A DNA stretch of 64,000 bases from Gordonia insulae (GTDB taxonomy: Bacteria; Actinomycetota; Actinomycetes; Mycobacteriales; Mycobacteriaceae), in contig NZ_CP033972.1 of NCBI RefSeq assembly GCF_003855095.1, forward strand, positions 5,394,001-5,458,000. Direction: 5' to 3'. Of this stretch, positions 57,582-64,000 are shown piece after piece. The notes beneath the pieces are model-generated. The model was not told the origin of the DNA and did no database searches. It saw only the letters and a list, made by a program, of their open reading frames with translations. The translations under genes were made by a program, and so were the position numbers. How positions within the stretch are numbered: the first letter of the stretch is position 1; each line of letters starts with the position of its first letter.

Positions 57582-57835
57582 GCGCGCGATTGCGACGATG
57601 TCGGATCGAGACCTATCTCACACCCTGTCGGACACCGTGTGCGGTGGCGGAAAGCCCAGGTGGGAGCGGTCGTCGGCTGGTGTCGGTGGGTGATCTGTCC
57701 GATGTGTCCCCAGTTCTGGGTCTACTGATCGTCACGACCACTGCCTAGCGTGCAGGTATCTGTGGTGCGGTCTGTGTCGGGGGGACCGGGGCGCCCGTGG
57801 AACGAAGACGGATGACTCCGAACGAAGGAAGACCA

Positions 57836-58222
57836 GTGACCGCGAGTTCACGTGCGCACCTGCCGATGGCACGCGCCCTGCACGCCCGAGACGAGTCGGC
57901 GGGAGCGCTGGAACGGTCCACCGCCGAGCGACAGGACCGACAGGTCACCCGCATCTCGGACTATCGGCAACACGACGCGGCGGTGATCGATCACCGGCGT
58001 CCGGAGCTGTCGTCGCGCGAGGTCGAGGTCCTGCTCGCCTGGCTGGCCGCGGAGTCGAAAGAAGAGGCCGCCGGGTCACTGTTCATCTCGGCCTCGACGG
58101 TGAGCACCCATCTCGCGCGTATCCGGGCGAAGTACTCGGCCGTGGGCCGCGATGCGCCGACGAAGACCCACCTGCTTGCCCGTGCGCTGCAGGACGGGTA
58201 CACCAGCCTCGATCGCTGGTGA
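57836..58222 (+). CDS. Small LuxR-type DNA-binding protein without receiver domain
   Basis: 128 aa from GTG 57836 (GAAGGAAG immediately upstream); starts at GTG 57797 or ATG 57812 would add 13 or 8 residues. The first 60 residues have no recognisable domain. The rest is a LuxR helix-turn-helix: ELSSREVEVLLAWLAAESKE and FISASTVSTHLARIRAKYSA, then a GRDAPTKTHLLARALQDGY tail also found in the preceding response regulator (GRPTRTKLDLFKRAVEDGW). Probably a paralogue that lost its receiver. The 254 bases between the two genes hold nothing I can identify. Confidence 0.87.
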   Translation: MTASSRAHLPMARALHARDESAGALERSTAERQDRQVTRISDYRQHDAAVIDHRRPELSSREVEVLLAWLAAESKEEAAGSLFISASTVSTHLARIRAKYSAVGRDAPTKTHLLARALQDGYTSLDRW

Positions 58223-58259
58223 CCGATCGTCGCCCCCGCGCGCGGGAGGCGACGATCGG
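58223..58259. terminator. Bidirectional hairpin terminator
   Basis: ccgatcgtcgcc at 58223-58234 pairs perfectly with ggcgacgatcgg at 58248-58259, and ccc/ggg extend the stem inward. It begins right after the LuxR-type stop and lies before the stop of the convergent mycolyltransferase gene. Confidence 0.85.
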
Positions 58260-58277
58260 CAATCTGTTCCGGGTGTG

Positions 58278-59279
58278 TCAGGCCAGGTCGCGCGCGAGCT
58301 GTGGCCACGTCTGGTGCAGGTCGTCCTGCCAGTAACCCCATGAATGCGTGCCGGTCGGCCGCAGGTTGACCTTCGCGGGGATTCGCAGCTGTGCCAGCCG
58401 GGTGGTCATCTGCCGCGTGCACTGATCGATCGCCACCTCGATCAGTCCGCCCAGCGCGGCCTGGTTGGCCAGGAAGAACGGGTCACCCTCGACGAATGGG
58501 TCGTCGAGGCGCTCGTGCGGGCCGGGTAGACCGGTGCCGGACGTCATGTAGATCTTGGTGCCGCGGAGCTTTGCGGCGTTCAGATACGGATCATTGGCTC
58601 GCCAGCCGGGACCGTCCAGCGGCCCCCACATGTTCTCCATGTTCGCCCCACCACGATCGAGGACGAACCGGATGTACTGCTGCCCGACGGGGTCGCTGGT
58701 CCGCGCACAGCCGCTGAAGGCGGCGACGGACTTGTAGAGCCCGGGCGCCGCGATGGCCAGATTGAGCACCGACGTCCCGGCCATCGAGATGCCGGCGAGC
58801 CCGTTGCGCTTGGTGGTGTTGAACTTCCCGTCGATCAGCGGGGGGAGCTCCTTGGTCAGGAACGTCTGCCACTTGTTGCGGCCGAGGGCGGGGTCGTCAC
58901 GCTGCCAGTCGGTGTAGTACGAGAAGGCGCCGCCGATCGGTGTGACGACGTACACATTCTTGTTCGCGAAGAACTTCTTGTAGTCGGTGCGCGCGTCCCA
59001 GGTTGCCGAGTCCTCGCCGCCGCCCGCGCCGTTGAGCAGATACAGGGTCGGGCTGGCGACCGCGCGGTTGCGCGGGGTGAGCACGGTGACCGGGATGTTG
59101 CGGTTCATGGATGCCGAGTAGACGATGAGCGTGACCTGCTGCGGATCGTCGTCGTAGCTGCTCACGATGTGCGATTGGGGTGCGGCCGATGCCGGTCCGG
59201 TCACACCGGCGACGAGCGCCGCGATGGTCGCTGTCACCGTCAAGATCGCGCCGATGACGAGGCGCTGGGGTTTCCGCAC
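58278..59279 (-). CDS. Secreted mycolyltransferase / antigen 85-like esterase
   Basis: About 333 aa from GTG 59279 (GGGTGGG upstream; GTG 59291 or 59300 are alternatives). Signal peptide: basic VRKPQR then LVIGAILTVTATIAALVAGV and a cleavage site near ASA-APQ. Alpha/beta-hydrolase: LYLLNGAGGGEDSATWD, nucleophile in GLAGISMAGTSVLNLA, and catalytic His in PTGTHSWGYW. The GxSM motif and C-terminal HSWxYW are antigen 85/corynomycolyltransferase features. Such enzymes transfer mycolates to trehalose or arabinogalactan in the cell envelope, which supports a mycolate-producing host. Confidence 0.92.
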   Translation of the reverse strand: MRKPQRLVIGAILTVTATIAALVAGVTGPASAAPQSHIVSSYDDDPQQVTLIVYSASMNRNIPVTVLTPRNRAVASPTLYLLNGAGGGEDSATWDARTDYKKFFANKNVYVVTPIGGAFSYYTDWQRDDPALGRNKWQTFLTKELPPLIDGKFNTTKRNGLAGISMAGTSVLNLAIAAPGLYKSVAAFSGCARTSDPVGQQYIRFVLDRGGANMENMWGPLDGPGWRANDPYLNAAKLRGTKIYMTSGTGLPGPHERLDDPFVEGDPFFLANQAALGGLIEVAIDQCTRQMTTRLAQLRIPAKVNLRPTGTHSWGYWQDDLHQTWPQLARDLA

Positions 59280-59442
59280 GTTTTGTCCCACCCGTTCCAC
59301 TCTGATGCGTGGCTGCCCAGTGTAACCGGGACCGGATCGGCAGATCGTCGAGCACCCGGTCCGCCGCGTGTGGGGGGCCGGGGTGGGGCCGTTTCCGACG
59401 GGGAATGAGCAGTCCATCGATATTTTTCGTTACCGTGTAGAC

Positions 59443-60021
59443 GTGACTTCCACGGGGGCGGCCAATGACACCGAGCTTCTGCGAACCCTGCTCGCGGATT
59501 CGGCCCTCGGCGACCGTGGCGCATTCGCGCGTCTGTACGACCTCACGAGCGCTCGAATCTACGGTCTGGCGCTGCGGGTGGTCCGGGACCGCAACTACGC
59601 GGAGGAGGTCGTTCAGGAGGCGTATCTGCAGTATTGGCAGAAGGCCGGCGACTATCAGCCCACCCGCGGGACCGTGATCAGCTGGATGATGACCATCGCG
59701 CACCGGCGCGCGGTCGACCGCGTGCGGTCGGAAGAGTTGCAGCATCGCAAGATCGGTGAGTACGAGGCGACCAGCCGGCTGCCGGCGGGGCCGGTGCCGT
59801 TGGAGCTCGTGGTCGATCGCGAACAGAGCGGGGAACTCCGTACCTGCCTGAACCGGCTGACCGATCTGCAGCGCGACAGCATCGAGATGTCCTACTTCAG
59901 CGGGATGACCTACCCGGAGGTGGCCGAGCACACCTCGACCCCCCTGCCCACCATCAAGTCGCGGATCCGAGATGGACTGCGTAAGTTGCGCAGTTGTCTG
60001 AGGAGCCGCGACGATGCCTGA
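59443..60021 (+). CDS. sigK: ECF sigma factor, SigK type
   Basis: 192 aa from GTG 59443; longer starts are possible, but residues before it look non-coding. Region 2: GAFARLYDLTSARIYGLALR, DRNYAEEVVQEAYLQYW and MMTIAHRRAVDRVRSE. Region 4: TDLQRDSIEMSYFSGMTYPE and STPLPTIKSRIRDGLRKLR. The arrangement and the next gene match mycobacterial SigK/RskA. Overlaps rskA by 8 bases. In mycobacteria SigK controls envelope antigens; targets here are unknown. Confidence 0.9.
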   Translation: MTSTGAANDTELLRTLLADSALGDRGAFARLYDLTSARIYGLALRVVRDRNYAEEVVQEAYLQYWQKAGDYQPTRGTVISWMMTIAHRRAVDRVRSEELQHRKIGEYEATSRLPAGPVPLELVVDREQSGELRTCLNRLTDLQRDSIEMSYFSGMTYPEVAEHTSTPLPTIKSRIRDGLRKLRSCLRSRDDA

Positions 60022-60847
60022 TACCGACTGGCTCGACGACCACGTCGAACTCTTCGCCGTCAATGTGCTGACCGCGCCGGAACACGAACGGGTACAGCAG
60101 GAACTGGATGCGCTGACCCCGGTGCAGCGCAGCATCTACGACGGGCGCATCGACGAGACACGTTCGGCGATGGCTGATCTCGCGAGCTCGTATGCACTCG
60201 ACGCGCCGATCGAACTGCGCGACCGGGTCCTCGACCACGTGTTCGCCGTACCGCCGGCCGCCCTCCGCGCGGCCGAGCCGGCCGAGGCGCCGGTCGCCGA
60301 ACCTCCCTCTGCCCCCGCGACACCCGAGGCATCGGGCGCGCCCGGTGTGGTCGTGCCGATCGATCGCGCTCGCTCGCGACGTCGCTGGGCGGCCGGGCTC
60401 GCGGCTGCCGCCGCAGCGGTCGTCGTGGCACTCGGCGCCGGCGTCCTCGTCGGTCGGACCACGGCACCGGAGCCCGCTGCGCCCACCGCCTCCGCGTCCC
60501 AGCAGCAGGTGCTCGACGTCCTCTCCGCGCCCGACGCCCAATTGTCGGTCGGTCAGCTCGACGACGAGCGGGGCACGATGTCGGTGGTGACGTCGCGGCA
60601 ACGCAATCAGGCGGTCGCGTTGCTGCGCGACCTGCGCAACCCGATCCCGGACGACCGCGAGTTCCAGCTGTGGCTGGTCGGCAAGGACGAGAATCCGGTC
60701 TCGGCCGGCCTCATCCCGCCGGGCGGTGCGGGTGCACCGACGCTGGTCGACGCGCTGGACGACTCGAGTGTGCTGGCCGTGACGATCGAGCCCCAGGGTG
60801 GTTCGGATCAGCCGACCACACCGATCCTGACCCAGGTCCGGCTGTAG
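60014..60847 (+). CDS. rskA: Anti-sigma-K factor RskA
   Basis: 277 aa. The cytoplasmic anti-sigma part is residues 1-80 (DDHVELFAVNVLTAPEHERV, ALDAPIELRDRVLDHVF), followed by a Pro/Ala linker. One transmembrane helix about 125-147 (RWAAGLAAAAAAVVVALGAG) leads to an extracellular RskA C-terminal domain (REFQLWLVGKDENPVSAGLI). It holds SigK inactive at the membrane until regulated proteolysis in related species. Start codon within the sigK 3' end shows co-translation. Confidence 0.92.
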   Translation: MPDTDWLDDHVELFAVNVLTAPEHERVQQELDALTPVQRSIYDGRIDETRSAMADLASSYALDAPIELRDRVLDHVFAVPPAALRAAEPAEAPVAEPPSAPATPEASGAPGVVVPIDRARSRRRWAAGLAAAAAAVVVALGAGVLVGRTTAPEPAAPTASASQQQVLDVLSAPDAQLSVGQLDDERGTMSVVTSRQRNQAVALLRDLRNPIPDDREFQLWLVGKDENPVSAGLIPPGGAGAPTLVDALDDSSVLAVTIEPQGGSDQPTTPILTQVRL

Positions 60848-60880
60848 CAGCGCGCGGCCCCGGGCAAGCCACACAGAGAT

Positions 60881-60916
60881 CTGCCCTCCGCGCGGCCGGT
60901 GGCCGCGGGAGGGCAG
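60881..60916. terminator. Hairpin terminator between rskA and the convergent exporter genes
   Basis: ctgccctccgcgcggcc at 60881-60897 pairs with ggccgcgggagggcag at 60901-60916 across a 3-base loop (one bulge). It serves convergent genes on both sides. Confidence 0.8.
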
Positions 60917-60950
60917 AGGTGGTGACCGCAGGTCGCTGTCGGGACCGCGC

Positions 60951-61733
60951 TCAGTTCGTCGAGCGCCGGTAGAGGATCAGCGACAACGGGATACAGATCG
61001 CCAGGATGGCCAGGCTGCATCCGATCGAGTAGCCGACGGCATGGTCGGCCACCCAGCCGGTCGGGGGCGGGAAGTCGGGTGGGGAGGCGTTGCCGAACTT
61101 CTGTCGGCACGCCGTCGCCACCGCGGTCACCGGATTCCACTCGGCGATCGGCCGGAGGAATCCCGGCAGGCTCTGCGCGGAGATGAAAGCGCTCGACAGG
61201 AACGTCACCGGGAACATCCACAGGAACCCGATACTCTGCGCCACTTCGACATTCGGCGCGGCGAGTCCGGTGACCGCACCCACCCACGCCATGGCCAGGG
61301 CGAACAGCAGGATGACGCCGAAGGCGATCGCGGCGTCGAGCGCGCTGCCCCGGACCCGCCAGCCGATGGCGAGCCCGCAGGCCACCATCACGCCGAGTCC
61401 GATGACACCGAGCAACATGTCGGAACTGACCCGCCCGGCGATAACGCCGAGCCGCGACATCGGTAGCGATCGCAGCCGGTCGATGATGCCCTCGGACATG
61501 TCGTTGGCGAGGCCCACGGTGGTGAACGCGGCATTGAACACCACGGTCTGGGTGAAGATCCCGGCCATCAGGAACTCACGGTACGAGCCGCCACCGAACG
61601 TCGCGCCGAACACGTAGGCGAACAGGAACACGAACATCAACGGCTGGATCGTCGCGCTCACGAGCAGCGTCGGGATGCGCTTGACGGTCAGCAGATTCCG
61701 CTCGACGATGACTGCAGTGTCGGTCAATATCAC
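60951..61733 (-). CDS. ABC-2 type transporter permease (DrrB-like)
   Basis: 260 aa from GTG 61733, which overlaps the ATPase stop (GTGTGA). Hydrophobic segments include LLVSATIQPLMFVFLFAYVF, VIGLGVMVACGLAIGW, FGVILLFALAMAWVGAVTGL and YSIGCSLAILAICIPLSLIL. DMSEGIIDRLRSLPMSRLGV is the characteristic cytosolic motif of daunorubicin-type permeases, and NPVTAVATACRQ is also typical. The only permease of this operon in the window, so probably a homodimer. Confidence 0.93.
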   Translation of the reverse strand: MILTDTAVIVERNLLTVKRIPTLLVSATIQPLMFVFLFAYVFGATFGGGSYREFLMAGIFTQTVVFNAAFTTVGLANDMSEGIIDRLRSLPMSRLGVIAGRVSSDMLLGVIGLGVMVACGLAIGWRVRGSALDAAIAFGVILLFALAMAWVGAVTGLAAPNVEVAQSIGFLWMFPVTFLSSAFISAQSLPGFLRPIAEWNPVTAVATACRQKFGNASPPDFPPPTGWVADHAVGYSIGCSLAILAICIPLSLILYRRSTN

Positions 61734-62767
61734 ACGGGCTCCAATCGTTCGGTGAGACGCAGGAACACGTCGTCGAGGGTCGGGGTGGTGACCTCGGCGT
61801 CGACGACGTCGATGCCCGCGCGGTCGCAGTACTTCACGGCGTCCACGCCGCTGCGGGTGCCATCGGCGACCTCGACCGACCAGCGGGTCGGGTCGAGTCG
61901 CCGGGGCATGCCGAGTCCGATGTCGGCGAGGGTGGTTGCGACGAGATCCGCCTGACCGGCGGTGATCTCGCCGCCGCCCACCTCGATCGTCAGGACCGAC
62001 TGGGCGGTGGTGGATTTGAGTTCGGCCGCGGTGCCTTGCGCACGCACGGTGCCGTGGTCGATGACCGTGATCCGATCGGCGAGCGCATCCGCCTCCTCGA
62101 GGTACTGGGTGGTCAGCAGCACCGTGGTCCCCGACGTCACCTGCGTCTCGATGACCTCCCACATCTGGCGTCGTCCACGCGGATCCAGTCCGGTGGTCGG
62201 TTCGTCGAGGATGATCAGATCGGGCCGGTTGATGAGGGCGCCGGCGAGGTCGAGGCGTCGGCGCATGCCACCGGAATAGGTGCGCATCGGGCGGTCGGCC
62301 GCGTCCTGCAGTGCCAGTTCGGCGATCAGTTCACGAGCACGTTCGGCGGCCTCGCGCCGTGGCTGCCCGTACAGCTGTCCGACCAACCGCAGATTCTCGA
62401 AACCCGTGAGAGTGCCGTCCACCGCGGCATATTGGCCGGAGACCCCGATGCGGTCACGAACCGTGTCGGGATCGGCGAGGGCGTCGAGGCCGCAGACCTC
62501 GACCTCGCCCTCGTCGGGGCGCAGCAGGGTCGCGACGGTGCGGACGGTGGTGGTCTTCCCCGCGCCGTTGGGGCCGAGCAGGGCGTGCACGGTGCCGGTG
62601 GGCACGGTCAGATCGAGGCCGTCGAGGGCGTGCACCCGGGGCCCTCGACCGAACAGGCCGGAACGGTAGGTCTTTCGGACGCCGCGCAGTGCGAGGGCGG
62701 CGCCGGCTGCGACGTCGCCTGCAGTGGCGGTGTCGGTCTCGTCGATGTGTTCGGTCGCCTCAGTCAT
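61730..62767 (-). CDS. ABC transporter ATPase (DrrA-like)
   Basis: 345 aa from ATG 62767, which overlaps the MbtH3 stop by 8 bases. Walker [10 protein letters not shown], signature [13 protein letters not shown], Walker [13 protein letters not shown] and the DrrA-type C-terminal domain ending [16 protein letters not shown]. Normal length for the family, unlike the 530-residue paralogue at 15587. Likely exports the product of the NRPS that begins beyond the right window edge. Confidence 0.95.
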   Translation of the reverse strand: MTEATEHIDETDTATAGDVAAGAALALRGVRKTYRSGLFGRGPRVHALDGLDLTVPTGTVHALLGPNGAGKTTTVRTVATLLRPDEGEVEVCGLDALADPDTVRDRIGVSGQYAAVDGTLTGFENLRLVGQLYGQPRREAAERARELIAELALQDAADRPMRTYSGGMRRRLDLAGALINRPDLIILDEPTTGLDPRGRRQMWEVIETQVTSGTTVLLTTQYLEEADALADRITVIDHGTVRAQGTAAELKSTTAQSVLTIEVGGGEITAGQADLVATTLADIGLGMPRRLDPTRWSVEVADGTRSGVDAVKYCDRAGIDVVDAEVTTPTLDDVFLRLTERLEPV

Positions 62768-63020
62768 CCTGTGACGTCCCATGGCCGCCCTCACTTCCCG
62801 TTGTTGCCGCGGCCGCCTCCATCGCACGGATCAGGCTGGCCGGGCGCATGTCTCGCCAGTTCTCCTCGACGTAGGCCAGGCAGTCGTCGTGACCGCCGGG
62901 TCCATGGACCCTGGTCCAGCCGTCGGGGACGGGGGCGAACTCGGGCCACAGCGAATGCTGGCCTTCGGCGTTGACAAGAACGAAGAACACACCTTCGGTG
63001 TTGTCGAACGGGTTGGTCAT
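62760..63020 (-). CDS. MbtH-like protein 3
   Basis: 86 aa: [54 protein letters not shown]. Clearly diverged from the two identical copies, with an insert-like GPGGHDD before the CLAYVE motif. ATG overlaps the NRPS stop (ATGA) and its own stop overlaps the ATPase start, so it is in one operon with both. Confidence 0.95.
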   Translation of the reverse strand: MTNPFDNTEGVFFVLVNAEGQHSLWPEFAPVPDGWTRVHGPGGHDDCLAYVEENWRDMRPASLIRAMEAAAATTGSEGGHGTSQDD

Positions 63021-64000
63021 GCTTCCTCCTCGGTGACAGTGGTGCCCTGGTAGATGGAGTGCTGATGGACAGGTGGCGCGTCGATGACGTGTGCATAGCC
63101 GGTGACGTTCTCCGGCAGCAACATCCGCGCGTGTGTGGAGTCGATGACCACCTCGTGGATTCGGCCCGAGACATGCGCGCGCCAGTCGTCGACGGCGGGC
63201 CGCCCGGCCGGCGGATCGGCTGCCGCCGTCACGAACGTCATGTCGCCGTCGAACGTGCCGGGGCGCCAGTGCGCGGCCAGCGGTGTCGCCTGCCGGAACG
63301 TCTCGTGAACGGCGGCGAACTCGTCGGCGCCGAGACCGCCCAGCGGGCCACCGGCGGAACGCACCGCCTGCCAGGCCTGCTCCACGGTGGGTTCGCCCTC
63401 TCCGGTCGACAATCCGAACTCGGCCAGCAACTCGGCCACCGACTGCTCGGTCGCCAGACCCGGACGATCCGCGAGCACGAACGAATCGAGCAGTACGAGT
63501 TGCGCGACCTCCGCCCCCGCCGCCGCCAGCTGAATGGCCATCTCGTGGGCGATGAGACCGCCGAGCGACCACCCGACGAGGTGATACGGACCGTGCGGGG
63601 CGACCTCGCGGATGCGGGCCACGTAGTCGGCTGCCAGGGTGGTGATGGACTGTGCCGCAGGCTCTCCGGAGAGCATCGGGTTCTGCAGTCCGTACACCCC
63701 GCGATCGGGTGACACATGCGGCAGCAGTGACGAGAAGCTCCACGACAAACCGATCGCCGGGTGCACCACGAACAGCGGTGGCCGCGACGGTTCCGAACCG
63801 GCGGCGGTGCGGCGCAACGGCAGCAGGGGCGCGAGTCCGGTCGCGGACATCGATGCACTCCCACCGGCGCTGTGGCGTCCGGCATGCGAGGCGGCGGCAG
63901 CCAGTTCGGCCGGCGTCGGCGCCGCGAACAGGCTCTGCACCGGGACCTCGCAGCCCAGGACGTCGCCGAGCCGGGAGGCGACCGTGGTCGCCATCAGCGA
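63017..64000 (-). CDS. NRPS4: C-terminal T-thioesterase fragment (5' end outside window)
   Basis: Open to the window edge on the minus strand. The first readable codons, [16 protein letters not shown], are the second half of a T domain, so the serine at 63998-64000 should be the phosphopantetheine site. A type I thioesterase follows: [20 protein letters not shown], nucleophile [13 protein letters not shown], Asp in [11 protein letters not shown], His in [11 protein letters not shown]. Different in sequence from the thioesterases of NRPS1 and NRPS3, which resemble each other. Start of the minus-strand operon NRPS4-MbtH3-DrrA-DrrB. Confidence 0.93.
   Translation of the reverse strand, partial: SLMATTVASRLGDVLGCEVPVQSLFAAPTPAELAAAASHAGRHSAGGSASMSATGLAPLLPLRRTAAGSEPSRPPLFVVHPAIGLSWSFSSLLPHVSPDRGVYGLQNPMLSGEPAAQSITTLAADYVARIREVAPHGPYHLVGWSLGGLIAHEMAIQLAAAGAEVAQLVLLDSFVLADRPGLATEQSVAELLAEFGLSTGEGEPTVEQAWQAVRSAGGPLGGLGADEFAAVHETFRQATPLAAHWRPGTFDGDMTFVTAAADPPAGRPAVDDWRAHVSGRIHEVVIDSTHARMLLPENVTGYAHVIDAPPVHQHSIYQGTTVTEEEA

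Noticed and set aside
59401..59432. ECF-type promoter (GGGAAT ... CGTTA) before sigK
   Set aside because: The spacer is about 21 bases, longer than the usual 16-17, and it would put the start site nearly at the start codon.

Overview
This is a very GC-rich actinobacterial window dominated by giant non-ribosomal peptide synthetase (NRPS) genes. Corynebacteriales is favoured (Gordonia/Rhodococcus/Mycobacterium type; the genus cannot be fixed from sequence alone). The reasons are an antigen-85-type mycolyltransferase, a SigK/RskA pair, an MTB12-like lipoprotein, a CE1758/CE1759-type monooxygenase/flavin reductase pair, DrrAB-type exporters and MbtH proteins.

Layout. (1) 1-13920, plus strand: the 3' part of an NRPS (NRPS1: end of a C domain, four A-T modules, thioesterase), an MbtH-like protein overlapping its stop, and a 113-residue protein of unknown function (P1). 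(2) 13978-17179, minus strand: a translationally coupled DrrA/DrrB/DrrC-like exporter. (3) 17669-51452, plus strand: NRPS2 (2673 aa, EntF-like starter C domain, two A-T modules, terminal C domain), NRPS3 (8320 aa, seven A domains, two epimerases, thioesterase), a second MbtH-like protein and a P1 paralogue (P2). The stop/start codons of NRPS2/NRPS3 and of NRPS3/MbtH2 overlap. (4) 51553-60847: an ordinary chromosomal stretch with a DUF4190-like membrane protein, lipoprotein, luciferase-like monooxygenase plus FMN reductase, pirin, acetoacetate-decarboxylase-like protein, two LuxR-type regulators, mycolyltransferase, sigma factor and anti-sigma factor. (5) 60951-64000, minus strand: the T-TE end of another NRPS (cut by the window edge), a third MbtH-like protein and a DrrA/DrrB exporter.

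How it fits together. NRPS2 plus NRPS3 form a nine-module line. Module 1 has a serine-type pocket, and module 8 has a textbook threonine pocket followed by an epimerase. Module 4 is also epimerised. The EntF-like starter C domain suggests the first residue is N-acylated. The MbtH proteins should assist the A domains, and the ABC systems probably export the products. No tailoring or acyl-starter genes are visible, so the product class (lipopeptide or siderophore) stays open.

Most interesting: a roughly 80-100-residue domain, resembling the first strand-helix region of an A domain followed by its own helical part, occurs four times. It is the C-terminal tail of NRPS2, the N-terminal head of NRPS3 (exactly at a C|A split within one module), and the two free-standing proteins P1 and P2 beside the MbtH genes. 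It looks like an undescribed docking or adaptor module. Also notable are independent 15-bp tandem repeats at four places in the first 16 kb (one inserts about 55 residues in a thioesterase lid), a 202-bp perfect MbtH duplication, a mosaic pair of adjacent A domains sharing 300 identical bases, and a single-base frameshift in NRPS1.
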